Of a stretch of 10,836 nucleotides of DNA, positions 1-7,500 are shown piece by piece. Position 1 is the first letter of the stretch. Every line of letters starts with the position of its first letter. The translations under genes were made by a program, and so were the position numbers. The notes beneath the pieces were generated by a model that worked only from the letters and a program-made list of their open reading frames with translations, searched no databases and was not told the DNA's origin. The stretch spans positions 1 to 10,836 of the forward strand of contig VYDD01000477.1 of the NCBI GenBank assembly GCA_009843625.1, written 5' to 3'. This stretch comes from Gammaproteobacteria bacterium. Lineage in GTDB: Bacteria; Gemmatimonadota; Gemmatimonadetes; Longimicrobiales; Gaopeijiaceae.

Positions 1-475
1 GGCCACCCTCGACCCAGATGCCGTCCTGCTGCACGCCGTAGGCGTTGACCATGAAGTTGTAGGCGCGCCGCCGGTCGTTGAAGGTGTCGAGCACGACGCG
101 AATGTAGTCGTCGGCCCGGCCCCAGCTGTCACGCTCGCTGAGGGAGGCCCGCACCCCGCCGGGATCGCTGTCGTAGGCGCGGACCCCGAAGTAGATGGCG
201 TCGTCGCTTACCAGCACCAGCGCTTCGGTCGGCTGTACCGCAGGAATGCCCTCGACCGGATCGTACTGGCTGAAGTTGCGCAGCAGGGCCGCGCCTTCCC
301 AGGCTGCGTCGTCGAGCCTGCCGTCGATGTTGATTTCCGGGTCTTCAAGCCGCGGCGTCGCGATCTCGAGCTGCCCCGCGGCGCCATCGTATTCGGCGAC
401 CGCGGGCGGGCGCTCGGGCACGTCGCCCTGGGCAGGCGCGAGAATGGCCTGTACGGCGAGCAGCTTGAGAATCAT
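1..475 (-). CDS. DUF5916 / CBM9-like domain protein, N-terminal part
   Basis: Partial gene: 158 codons from an ATG at 475-473, continuing past the left edge. A stretch GAGAGGG about 10 nt upstream is a plausible ribosome binding site. The first 17 residues (MILKLLAVQAILAPAQG) look like a short, weak signal peptide. From about residue 48 there is the pattern of the carbohydrate-binding-family-9-like domain that opens DUF5916 proteins: INIDGRLDDAAWEGA (49-62), then DDAIYFGVRAYDSDP (91-105), then a block with RDSW, DDYIRVVLDTFNDRRRAYNF and GVQQDG (115-152). In known family members this domain precedes a long C-terminal DUF5916 region that is probably outer-membrane associated; that part lies outside the window. 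The family is common in Bacteroidota and Gemmatimonadota, and its exact role is unsettled. It is divergent from the tRNA on its right. The family call is confident; function and substrate are not. Confidence 0.8.
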   Translation of the reverse strand, partial: MILKLLAVQAILAPAQGDVPERPPAVAEYDGAAGQLEIATPRLEDPEINIDGRLDDAAWEGAALLRNFSQYDPVEGIPAVQPTEALVLVSDDAIYFGVRAYDSDPGGVRASLSERDSWGRADDYIRVVLDTFNDRRRAYNFMVNAYGVQQDGIWVEGG

Positions 476-693
476 GGGAGATGAGCCCTCTCGGATGACA
501 CCTGGCTTGTGGCAAGGACGCGGCGAACGCCGCCTCGGGACGGTTGACCCGTGCGCGCGCAAGCCCGGTAACCTAACTCTTGAGACACGCAGCCGGGAAG
601 CAGTGTTGACACGCGGGGGCCGAAATGGCTTCGTTTGCAGTTGCGCCGACCCCGGCTTCCCGGGGACGCGCCACATCTGCATACTGGCCGTAG

Positions 694-766
694 TGGGGTG
701 TAGCTCAATAGGCAGAGCGCCTGGCTGTTAACCAGGAGGTTGGAGGTTCGAGCCCTCCCGCCCCAG
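694..766 (+). tRNA. tRNA-Asn(GTT)
   Basis: A complete 73-nt cloverleaf can be folded by eye. The acceptor stem TGGGGTG (694-700) pairs with CGCCCCA (759-765), with one T-G wobble. The D stem is GCTC/GAGC (703-706/715-718). The anticodon stem CCTGG/CCAGG (720-724/732-736) encloses loop CTGTTAA with anticodon GTT at 727-729. The variable loop is 5 nt, and the T stem GGAGG/CCTCC encloses TTCGAGC (747-753). The discriminator base is G766 and the first pair is U1-A72, both as in bacterial tRNA-Asn. The 3' CCA is not encoded (TGG follows), so it must be added by the CCA-adding enzyme. It reads codons AAC and AAU. An isolated single tRNA gene, not in a cluster here. Confidence 0.97.
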
Positions 767-884
767 TGGGCCGTGAAGGTCCGATCCCCGCGCCGAGCGA
801 AGCTCAGAGTCGCTCGTGCTGGCCCACCTCAATTCGCCACCACCTTGGCTCGCCTGTCTCGTCAGCCAACCACCGGCAGGTGCA

Positions 885-2627
885 TCACCTGGTCTGGAAT
901 GTCAACGGAATGGCAATCCAGACGGGGATGGGCTCGTCATCATCGCGTGCGGGGTTGAACCTGAATACGCGGGCGACGCGGAGAGCCGCCGAGTCGAGCG
1001 CTTCATGGCCCGACGGCTCCGCGACGAGCACTCTTTGCACCACGCCCTCCGCGTCGATGAAGAACTGCACGTTGACCGTCCCTCCGATTCCCGCCTCTCT
1101 CAGGATCGGAGGGTATTCTCTCTCCATGGCCCGCTGCACCTCCCGCTCGTTCGACAGGTCGGGACGCACCGTGTAGGGAGTGAACGTCGGTTCCTGCATG
1201 AGACTCGCCAGCGATGCTTCCTGTGGGGCTTCGGAGTCCGCCGGGGGATCGCCGGGGTCGTCCCCCCGTTCGCGGGCGATGCTGTCGGCGAATTCGCGCA
1301 CCTCGTCAGGCACCCCGTCCGCCCCCGCGGCGCCAGTGGCGAAGGTGATCGGGATGGCGACCCACACGGGCACCACCTCGTCCAGGTTGAGCGCGGGAGT
1401 GAACCGGAAGGTGCGGGCGACTCGAAGGGCGGCCGAGTCGAGTACTTCGTGACCGGAGGTCTCGGCGACGAGAACCCGTTGCACCACGCCACGCGTGTCG
1501 ATGAAGAAATCCACGCTGGTGGTGCCGCCGATCCCCGCGTCGCGCAGTATCGGGGGATACTCGGCCTCCAGCGCCCGCATGACCTCCCGTTCATTCACCA
1601 GGTCGGGGCGCACGGTGTAGGGGGTGAACACCGGTTCCGCATCGTTCACCAGGTCGGGACGCACCGTGTAGCGGGTGGACACCGGTTCCGCCATGAAGTC
1701 GACCGGCTCGTCCGACGCCGGTGCATCTTCTCCGCGAACGCGCGGGAACAGGACCGCCAGGGCCACGACGACCGCCGCGCCCAGCACGAGCAGCACACCC
1801 TGCAGGCGACGCACGCGCGGCATCTGCTCCTCCAGCCTGGTGATGCGTCGCTCCAGCTGCGACCGCCCCTCGGACAACGCCACGAGCGCCACGCGATGCA
1901 GTCCGTTTTGTCCCGCGCCCACGCGCAGAAGCAGGCTGCCGTAGGCGTGGCGGTGTCCCGGCATCCGGCGCATCACCCTCCGGTCGCAGTCGAGTTCGAC
2001 GGCGAGGTTCAGGCGATGGCGCTGCAGCCAGAGGGCGGGATTCCACGGGAAGACGAACAGCGGCAGCGTCATCAGGAACCGGAGCCGCGCGTCGCCGGCG
2101 CGGATGTGCTCCTCTTCGTGCGCAAGAATCAGTTCCTGCTCCCTCCGGCCAATCGCGCGCACCCACGCCGGCAGCACGACGCGTGGCCGCAGCAGGCCGA
2201 CGATGGTCGGGCCCGTGTCCCTGGACCAGAGCACGGAGCGATGGCCCAGCGAACCGGGCTGCCACGACCTTCCCTCCCGCACCAGGCGCGCGACGGCGAA
2301 GAGGACCGTGACCACCAGCAGCGAAGAGAGCACGACCCAGCCCAGCACGAGCAGGTCGTCCAGGGAACGGAGCATCGAATCGCGGGCGACCGTCACCGTC
2401 AGCGGCTCCAGCAGCGGGGGCGCGTACCCCGGTGGCGGGACGACCGCCCGTTCCGCTGGGGCCCCTGGAATCCGCACCACCGACAACGCGGTGGTTGCAG
2501 CGCCCGCGACGATCCATACCCATCGCGTCGGGCGGCCGCCGTGGGTGAGGAGCCTCTCGGCCGCCAGGCCCGCGACCAGGAACAACACGCCGATACCGGC
2601 CGACCAGAGCATCCATGCGGCGATCAT
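885..2627 (-). CDS. BlaR1-type M56 metallopeptidase with two TonB C-terminal domains
   Basis: 580 aa. Membrane segments lie near residues 2-22, 36-52, 91-113, probably 183-200, and 277-295. The cytoplasmic M56 peptidase site is intact: HEEEH at 170-174 gives two zinc ligands and the catalytic Glu, and E211 in ELDCD is the likely third ligand. After the last helix the chain should enter the periplasm. In place of a penicillin-binding sensor it carries two TonB C-terminal domains at about 331-430 and 479-578, roughly three quarters identical (64 of 84 aligned residues), joined by an acidic linker (about 432-476). An extra copy of the domain's leading motif YTVRPDLVN sits at 320-328. In the BlaR1 family, signal binding triggers cleavage of the partner BlaI repressor. 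M56-TonB fusions are known; the doubled TonB part is the odd feature. The start is supported by AAGGAGG 7 nt upstream and an ATGA overlap with blaI. Ligand unknown; no beta-lactam-binding domain is visible. Confidence 0.9.
   Translation of the reverse strand: MIAAWMLWSAGIGVLFLVAGLAAERLLTHGGRPTRWVWIVAGAATTALSVVRIPGAPAERAVVPPPGYAPPLLEPLTVTVARDSMLRSLDDLLVLGWVVLSSLLVVTVLFAVARLVREGRSWQPGSLGHRSVLWSRDTGPTIVGLLRPRVVLPAWVRAIGRREQELILAHEEEHIRAGDARLRFLMTLPLFVFPWNPALWLQRHRLNLAVELDCDRRVMRRMPGHRHAYGSLLLRVGAGQNGLHRVALVALSEGRSQLERRITRLEEQMPRVRRLQGVLLVLGAAVVVALAVLFPRVRGEDAPASDEPVDFMAEPVSTRYTVRPDLVNDAEPVFTPYTVRPDLVNEREVMRALEAEYPPILRDAGIGGTTSVDFFIDTRGVVQRVLVAETSGHEVLDSAALRVARTFRFTPALNLDEVVPVWVAIPITFATGAAGADGVPDEVREFADSIARERGDDPGDPPADSEAPQEASLASLMQEPTFTPYTVRPDLSNEREVQRAMEREYPPILREAGIGGTVNVQFFIDAEGVVQRVLVAEPSGHEALDSAALRVARVFRFNPARDDDEPIPVWIAIPLTFQTR
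1594..1691 (-). repeat. Tandem 47-bp in-frame repeat (TonB-domain leading segment)
   Basis: Two 47-bp units at 1594-1640 and 1645-1691, with a period of 51 nt (17 codons), match at 43 of 47 positions. They encode AEPVSTRYTVRPDLVND (residues 313-329) and AEPVFTPYTVRPDLVNE (330-346) of the BlaR1-like protein. A related third copy at about 1150-1194 encodes QEPTFTPYTVRPDLSNE (478-494), before the second TonB domain. The segment is the start of the TonB module, so the tandem copy looks like the remnant of a further duplication. Whether it is functional is unknown. Confidence 0.85.
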
Positions 2628-2998
2628 CCTCGTTCCTCCTTCTCGAGACGCTCGTCAAGCAGCTTGCGCAGGCGCCTGATGGTCTTCGCAGAAAGCCGTT
2701 CGTCGGAAACCAGGTTGGCCACGAGCATCTCCGTGGACCCGGAGTAGACCTTCTCCCGGAGCCGGTCGAGCACCGACCGGCCGGCCTCCCGGCGCGCGAG
2801 CAAGGGATGGTAGCGGTGCGCGCGCCCCTCCCGCTCGTGGCCGACGAGGCCCTTCGATTCCAGGATGCGCAGCACCGTGAGCACGGTGGTGTAGGCCAGG
2901 TCGTCGTCCAGTTGGGCGCTGACCTCGTTCACGGTAGCGGACCCCAGGTCCCACAGAACCGACATGACGTCCATTTCGCGGGCGGTGAGCGCGGTCAC
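2624..2998 (-). CDS. BlaI/MecI/CopY-family transcriptional repressor
   Basis: 124 aa, a normal length for the family. The start chosen is GTG at 2998-2996, with GAGGAGG 5 nt upstream. The frame stays open to an ATG at 3070, but that start would place 24 residues of coding sequence across both operator dyads and the promoter, so it is rejected. The N-terminal winged helix begins TALTAREMDVMSVLWDLG; the recognition helix is likely within LAYTTVLTVLRILESKGLV (34-52), with the wing at HEREGRAHRYHPL (54-66). The C-terminal helices (about 72-120) should form the dimer interface. MLVANLVSDERLS (91-103) resembles the MecI/BlaI region cut between Asn and Phe by BlaR1/MecR1; here the equivalent bond would be N95-L96 (inference). 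It overlaps the BlaR1-like gene by 4 nt, so the two are probably translationally coupled, and it should repress its own operon through the two dyads upstream. Confidence 0.92.
   Translation of the reverse strand: MTALTAREMDVMSVLWDLGSATVNEVSAQLDDDLAYTTVLTVLRILESKGLVGHEREGRAHRYHPLLARREAGRSVLDRLREKVYSGSTEMLVANLVSDERLSAKTIRRLRKLLDERLEKEERG
2635..2641 (-). promoter_or_regulatory. Ribosome binding site of the BlaR1-like gene
   Basis: AAGGAGG on the minus strand, 7 nt before the ATG at 2627 and inside the 3' end of the blaI-like coding region. It fixes the start of the protease gene and fits coupled translation through the ATGA overlap. Confidence 0.8.
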
Positions 2999-3003
2999 GG
3001 ATT

Positions 3004-3010
3004 CCTCCTC
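3004..3010 (-). promoter_or_regulatory. Ribosome binding site that sets the GTG start of the BlaI-like gene
   Basis: GAGGAGG on the minus strand, 5 nt before the GTG at 2998. No comparable site precedes the upstream in-frame ATG at 3070, which overlaps the -35 box, so this decides the start. Confidence 0.8.
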
Positions 3011-3019
3011 GGGGTCATC

Positions 3020-3039
3020 GCTACTAATGATGTAGTAGC
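3020..3039. promoter_or_regulatory. BlaI-type operator dyad O1
   Basis: GCTACTAATGATGTAGTAGC on the plus strand: perfect 7-bp inverted arms (GCTACTA/TAGTAGC) around 6 nt. The TGTAGTA half resembles the TACA/TGTA half-sites of known BlaI/MecI operators. It lies between the promoter hexamers and the start codon of the BlaI-like gene, about where transcription should begin, so a bound repressor would block initiation or early elongation. That this protein binds it is inferred from position and symmetry. Confidence 0.8.
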
Positions 3040-3070
3040 ATGATGGAGAGCAAGGAGGCGGAGTTGTCAA
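3040..3070 (-). promoter_or_regulatory. Probable promoter of the blaI-blaR1-like operon
   Basis: The minus strand has a consensus TTGACA at 3070-3065 and, 19 nt on, CATCAT at 3045-3040 (4 of 6 matches to TATAAT). The -10 box is weak and its exact position is uncertain. The hexamers lie between and partly within the two operator dyads, the usual layout for an autorepressed BlaI-family operon. The predicted transcription start falls inside O1, leaving a leader of about 35 nt before the GTG. Confidence 0.55.
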
Positions 3071-3086
3071 CTACAGGATTAGTAGC
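3067..3086. promoter_or_regulatory. BlaI-type operator dyad O2
   Basis: Read on the minus strand this is GCTACTAATCCTGTAGTTGA. It matches the plus-strand reading of O1 at 16 of 20 positions, with the same arm and spacer layout (GCTACTA, 6 nt, then TAGTTGA, which keeps 5 of 7 bases of the O1 arm). The two sites are in opposite orientation with centres 47 bp apart. O2 overlaps the TTGACA -35 hexamer, so binding should exclude RNA polymerase. Confidence 0.72.
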
Positions 3087-3149
3087 CCTGGGACGAGCTC
3101 GCTCCCCGACGGCAGGCCGCGGGGGCTGGTCATCGGGACCCAGACTGCA

Positions 3150-3191
3150 AAATCCGGGCCGCGAGGGCGACCACCCCCGCGGCCCGGATTT
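3150..3191 (-). terminator. Strong hairpin, probable terminator of susC-susD
   Basis: Perfect 14-bp inverted repeat (AAATCCGGGCCGCG at 3150-3163, its complement at 3178-3191) around a 14-nt loop that can pair further (GGG/CCC). It begins 18 nt after the susD-like stop. Transcribed from the minus strand, the stem ends in GGATTTT, a short U run, so it reads as an intrinsic terminator that separates this operon from the blaI-like promoter downstream. The U run is short, so efficiency is uncertain. Confidence 0.75.
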
Positions 3192-3209
3192 CGTCCTGTT
3201 CCGCCCGAT

Positions 3210-4556
3210 TCAGCTGATCGGCGGGACGTTGGGATTACGGTCGCGCTCCGACGTCGGGATGTCGAGGCAGAACGACCTGGGTTGGCGGGTGAACATGTTG
3301 GTGCGGGAGCCCGGTGCGAACGCGGTGTTCTCCCAGTCGGGCGTGTCCAGCGCACCCGGGGTGTTGTTCGCGGCCCAGCGGCGCTCGTCGGTCAGCCGGC
3401 GCCCCTCGAGCCAGAGCTCGATGTAGCGCTCGCGCTTCAGGAAGGTCCAGGCCTCTTCCAGGCTCATCGCGACCCAGGGTGCGAGCGGCTCGCCTGTGGT
3501 GTCGCTGATGTTGCGCGTGCGCACCTTGTTGATCAGCGTCATGGCCGCCTGCCAGTTGCCGGAGTTGAGCTGGGCCTCGGCTTCCACCAGCCGCATCTCC
3601 CAGCCGCTCACCAGGCGCTGGTCATCGTTGCGGCTGCTGTACTTGGCCTGGTTCTTCCACTCCACCTGGCCGTAGGTGTCGAGGCTGGCCGTGGCGTAGG
3701 GAATGTTGGCATCGTCGAACCAGGGCGTCCGGGGATCTCCCGTCTCGGTGTAGTAGCCGTCGAAGAAGGTGTAGATCACCGAATACGACCCCGCCGGCTG
3801 GCGCGCGTTGGCCTCGAAGAGGGTGTTGTAGTACGCCTGGGTCTCGTCGTCGTAGTTGATCCAGAAGACGAAGTCGTCCGGGATCGTCGCCGCGTCCGAC
3901 GCCGCCGCGCTCCAATCGCCCATCCAGGCGTGGGCGGCTGCCCGACCACCGCGCGCCGCATGGGTTTCGTCGGGAGTGGACGCGAACCCGAGCGCGGCCG
4001 TGAAGCTGTCGATGGCGCGGTTGAAGTTCCCCTGCGATCCCTGCTCGTAGGTGCCGGGCGTGGTGTCGTCCGGATCCGTTGGACCGAGGACCGCGTCGCA
4101 CCACCATTCTCCCATGGTGCGGTAGGCGAAGGCGTTCCAGAGGTACGCCTGATACAGCATGTTGGCGGGTGCGTCCACCTCCGTGAAGCGCTTGATGGCC
4201 GTCTCGGTGATGAAGCGCGCCTGCACCCCGTCGTTCCAGAAACCGCCGAAGCTGCCGGGCAGGATGTGCCCCGCCTGGGTGATGGGATCGTGTCCCATGA
4301 AGCCGGTCTGGCCGCCGGGGAAAAGCTCCCGGCCCACGATGGCGTTGGTGTAGGTCCCGTAGCTCACCAGCTCCGCCAGACGGCGAACGCCCCCGTTGAT
4401 CAGCCCCTGCTGTGACGCGGGCTGGGCCAGGAACTCGTCCTGGATGGGGCCCGGGTTGGTCACCTCGCAGCCCGATGCGGCAACGGCGGCGATTCCGGCA
4501 ACGAGAATGACCGTGGTCGAATGTATTCGAATCCTTCTGCCTCTCTTCTCGTTCAT
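3210..4556 (-). CDS. SusD/RagB-family outer-membrane lipoprotein
   Basis: 448 aa. An N-terminal basic and hydrophobic signal leads to a lipobox ending ASGC, so Cys30 should be lipidated, followed by EVTNPGPI, a typical SusD-like opening. The middle is rich in helices of TPR type, for example MLYQAYLWNAFAYRTMGEWW (133-152), FNRAIDSFTAALG (178-190) and HAWMGDWSAAASDAATIP (209-226). The C-terminal SusD domain shows MRLVEAEAQLNSGNWQAAMTLINKVRTRN (321-349) and the conserved block LKRERYIELWLEGRRLTDERRW (373-394). SusD proteins sit on the cell surface as the lid of a SusC transporter and help capture the substrate. It begins 13 nt after the susC-like stop, with GAGGG 7 nt before the ATG, so the two are co-transcribed. 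The substrate cannot be told from sequence: no glycosidase or peptidase gene is adjacent in this operon. Confidence 0.93.
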   Translation of the reverse strand: MNEKRGRRIRIHSTTVILVAGIAAVAASGCEVTNPGPIQDEFLAQPASQQGLINGGVRRLAELVSYGTYTNAIVGRELFPGGQTGFMGHDPITQAGHILPGSFGGFWNDGVQARFITETAIKRFTEVDAPANMLYQAYLWNAFAYRTMGEWWCDAVLGPTDPDDTTPGTYEQGSQGNFNRAIDSFTAALGFASTPDETHAARGGRAAAHAWMGDWSAAASDAATIPDDFVFWINYDDETQAYYNTLFEANARQPAGSYSVIYTFFDGYYTETGDPRTPWFDDANIPYATASLDTYGQVEWKNQAKYSSRNDDQRLVSGWEMRLVEAEAQLNSGNWQAAMTLINKVRTRNISDTTGEPLAPWVAMSLEEAWTFLKRERYIELWLEGRRLTDERRWAANNTPGALDTPDWENTAFAPGSRTNMFTRQPRSFCLDIPTSERDRNPNVPPIS

Positions 4557-4569
4557 CTCTCAGCCCTCG

Positions 4570-7500
4570 CTAGAAGGTGACCCGTACGGACATCCGAAGG
4601 GTTACCGGAGACGGCACCCGTTCGGTCTGGTTTCCGATCCCGTCGTCGAGAGCCGGCGAGTTGCCGAGCGACTCCGGGTCGTACCAGGGAATCTCCCGGT
4701 ACCAGTCCATGAAGTTGCTGAGGGTGGCGGTGAAGGTGGCGTTGGAGACCGTCTCCGGGAACACGGCGTCAACAGGAACGGTCAGGCTCACCTGTCGGAG
4801 CTTGAAGTAGTCCGAGTCGAACCAGTAGTCGCGCGCGAACCCCGGAGTGCAGCGTTCGCGCCAGATGGCGGGCGTCTCCGGCTTCAGCTCGATGGAGGTC
4901 TTCGGAGAGACGTACCACGGGAAGCAGAGCGGAGACCGCACCGAACGGCTGATGGAGATCTCGTTGATGTACGCAACATGCCCGCCCTGGTACTCGCCCC
5001 GGGCCGAGAGCAGGATGTTGTTCGGGAAGCGCAGTGACAGCGTCGGCGTGATGATGTGGGTGGGCAGCTGCGGCCCGATGACTACGTTCTCACCCGTCCT
5101 GCCCGGCGCGGCCGGCGTGTCCGGATTGTCTTCGAATATCGGGTCGGCGATCTCGTCCCGATTGATGACCCGGCGTCCCATTTCCACGGGCAGCGCGTGT
5201 CCCTCGATGATCCGTCCGTTCAGGTCCCAGAACGGAGCGATGCACTCGGCGGCGGGATCGCGCGCCAGAACGATTTCGCTGGGCTCGGTCTCTCCCTTGC
5301 ACAGGCTGACCACCTCGGAGTTCGTGGTGCTGACGCCCAGTCCGGCATCCACGCCGAAGGTCGAACTCTGGAACAGCGTGGCGTCCAGCTGCAATTCGAG
5401 ACCGGAGTTGTCGACGGTGCCGACGTTCTGCAGCTGGCTGGAGGTGAAGCCCTGGGAGGGGATGGAGCTCACAAACATGAGCGCGTCGCTGGTGCGTTGA
5501 TCGAAGTAGGTGAAGGTCGCCGACAGCCGGTCGTCGAGCCACGAGGCATCGAAGCCGAATTCCCATTCGCGCGTGACCTCGGGTCCCAGATCGGGGTTCC
5601 CCAGGTTCGCGGGAGTGAAGGCGGGCGTCCCCGCGTAGCCTGCGGGATTCCAGGTCCTTACCGCGTCGAAGGCGCCCGGGGCGCGGCCTGACTGGCCGTA
5701 TGCGGCGCGCAGCTTGATGGCGCCGTAGCCGGGATCCCAGAAGTCCTCGTCGCTGATCACCCAGGTGCCACTCACCTTGGGATAGACCTGCAGCCCGAAA
5801 CCCGAGCCGAAGGCGCTGTTCCCATCGACCCGGATGCCGCCGGTCACGAAGTACTTGTTGCTGATGTCGAAAACGTTCTGGACGAAGAAGCCCGCGTTCC
5901 AGACCTTTTCGCGACTCTCCTCCGCCACCTTGATGGCCGCGGAACTCACGGTGGGTTCGGCTGCGCCGGGGAAGTCCTCGCCCAGCAGACGCAATCGGAC
6001 CTGCGAGTCACCGATCGCCTGTCCACCCCAGGAGAAGTTGGAGTTGATGGCCGAGGTGACCGGGAGCGTGTACGTCCCCACGTAGTCGAAGGTGAGGACC
6101 CGTCTCTGGAAGGTGTCGTTGGTGCGCGAGCCCAGCGGCTTGAGAAAGAAACCGAAGTTGCGCTGGTTCTCCCCTTCCTGGTTCGAGAAGTCGTAGCCGA
6201 AGGTGAAGCGGTTCGTCAACTGGGCCTGGGGCGTGTAGGTCAGCGTAATGCCCGAGTTGAGGCGCTCGTTGCGCTGGTCGAACTCGTACTCCAGGAGCTT
6301 GGCGATCTCGCGGGGATCTCCCGAGCCCACGTAGTTGCGCTCCTGGCGGAAGGCGTTCAGCTGGATCCCTTCCGCGTTGTTCCCCGAGGGTGTTCCGCTC
6401 AGCCACTGGCTGGTGTAGCCGGTGTTCCACTGGATCTGCAGGTCCTCCACCGGCGTCATCGTGAAGTTGCCGCGGAAGTTGTACTTGGTCAGCTCGTCGT
6501 TGGCGAGGACGTAGCTGTCGTCCTGGTACTGCCCGGAGATGAAGTACTGCAGCGCCTGTCCGCCGCCGCGGACCGAGAGCAGGTAGTTCTGGAACCATAC
6601 CGATCCGGGCCAGCTGCAGGCACCGCTGGCGCTCTGGTTCACGCCCTGCCAGCGGTCGTCGTCGGTGACGCAGTCGGGAGCGTACTGGCCGCCCTCGTAG
6701 CCGCCACCCCACCAGGCGTCCCGCATGTAGTGCTCCATCTGGATGAAGTCGCCGCCCGGGGCCCCGAAGGGCTGCATCCAGCCCGTGCCCTGCTGGATCT
6801 CGGCGGTCCAGACGGGCGCGCCGGCGGAGCCGCGCTTGGTGAAGATCTGGATGACCCCGGCGGAGGCTTCGGTACCGTACAGCGTGGTCGCCGCGGAGCC
6901 CTTGATGACCTCGATGCGCTCGATGTCGTTGGGGTTGATCATGTCGAGCGGCGTCACCGTGATGAGCGACGGGCGTCCCAGGCCGGTCCCGGGGGTCGAG
7001 ACCACCGGGAAGGCGTCGTCCATGATCCTCACGCCGTCCACGTAGATGATCGGCTGGTTGGACATGGCCACGCTGGAGTTGCCGCGCAGGCGGATCTGCT
7101 TGCCCTGGGCGGGCTCGCTGCTGCCCCCGAGCACGTGCACGCCGGGCGCGGCCGCCTGCAGCAGGTCGGACACGGCCGCCTGGCGCTCGGGCACGTCGGT
7201 CAGGTTGATCTGGGCGATGGCGTTGCCGATCTCGCGCCGCCGGGCGGCGCCCGCCGCACCGGTCACCACGATCTCATCGAGCCCGAGGGCCTCCGTCGTC
7301 ATGGCGAAGTCGGTCGTCACCGTTCCGTCGGCGGGCACGTCCACGGACTCGGTTACGGTCTGGAAGCCGATGCGCTCGGCCCGGAGTTCGTACGAACCCG
7401 GAGGCACGTTGAGGATGAGGTAGCGCCCGTTCGACCGGGTCAGCGTCCCCAGCGTGGAGCCGGTGATGTATACCTGGACTTCGCCGATGGGCCCGCCAGA

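Noticed and set aside
606..611. Consensus TTGACA upstream of the tRNA gene
   Set aside because: No acceptable -10 box lies 16-18 nt downstream. A CATACT at 680-685 is well placed for the tRNA but lacks a partner -35, so no promoter is called.
650..665. CCCCGG/CCGGGG hairpin between the divergent DUF5916 gene and the tRNA
   Set aside because: A short stem in GC-rich sequence, with no U run and no gene ending nearby; probably chance.
877..891. Perfect CAGGTG-CAT-CACCTG hairpin over the stop codon of the BlaR1-like gene
   Set aside because: It has only 6-bp arms, a 3-nt loop and no U run, so it is too weak to call as a terminator.
816..2747. Long open frame (643 codons) on the plus strand opposite the BlaR1-like gene
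   Set aside because: It has Arg/His/Pro/Gly-rich, low-complexity content typical of the antisense frame of a GC-rich gene, while the minus-strand frame has clear peptidase and TonB motifs.
3282..4415. 377-codon open frame on the plus strand opposite the susD-like gene
   Set aside because: It is a shadow of the SusD-like coding frame, with no recognisable domain and repetitive Val/Gly/Arg composition.
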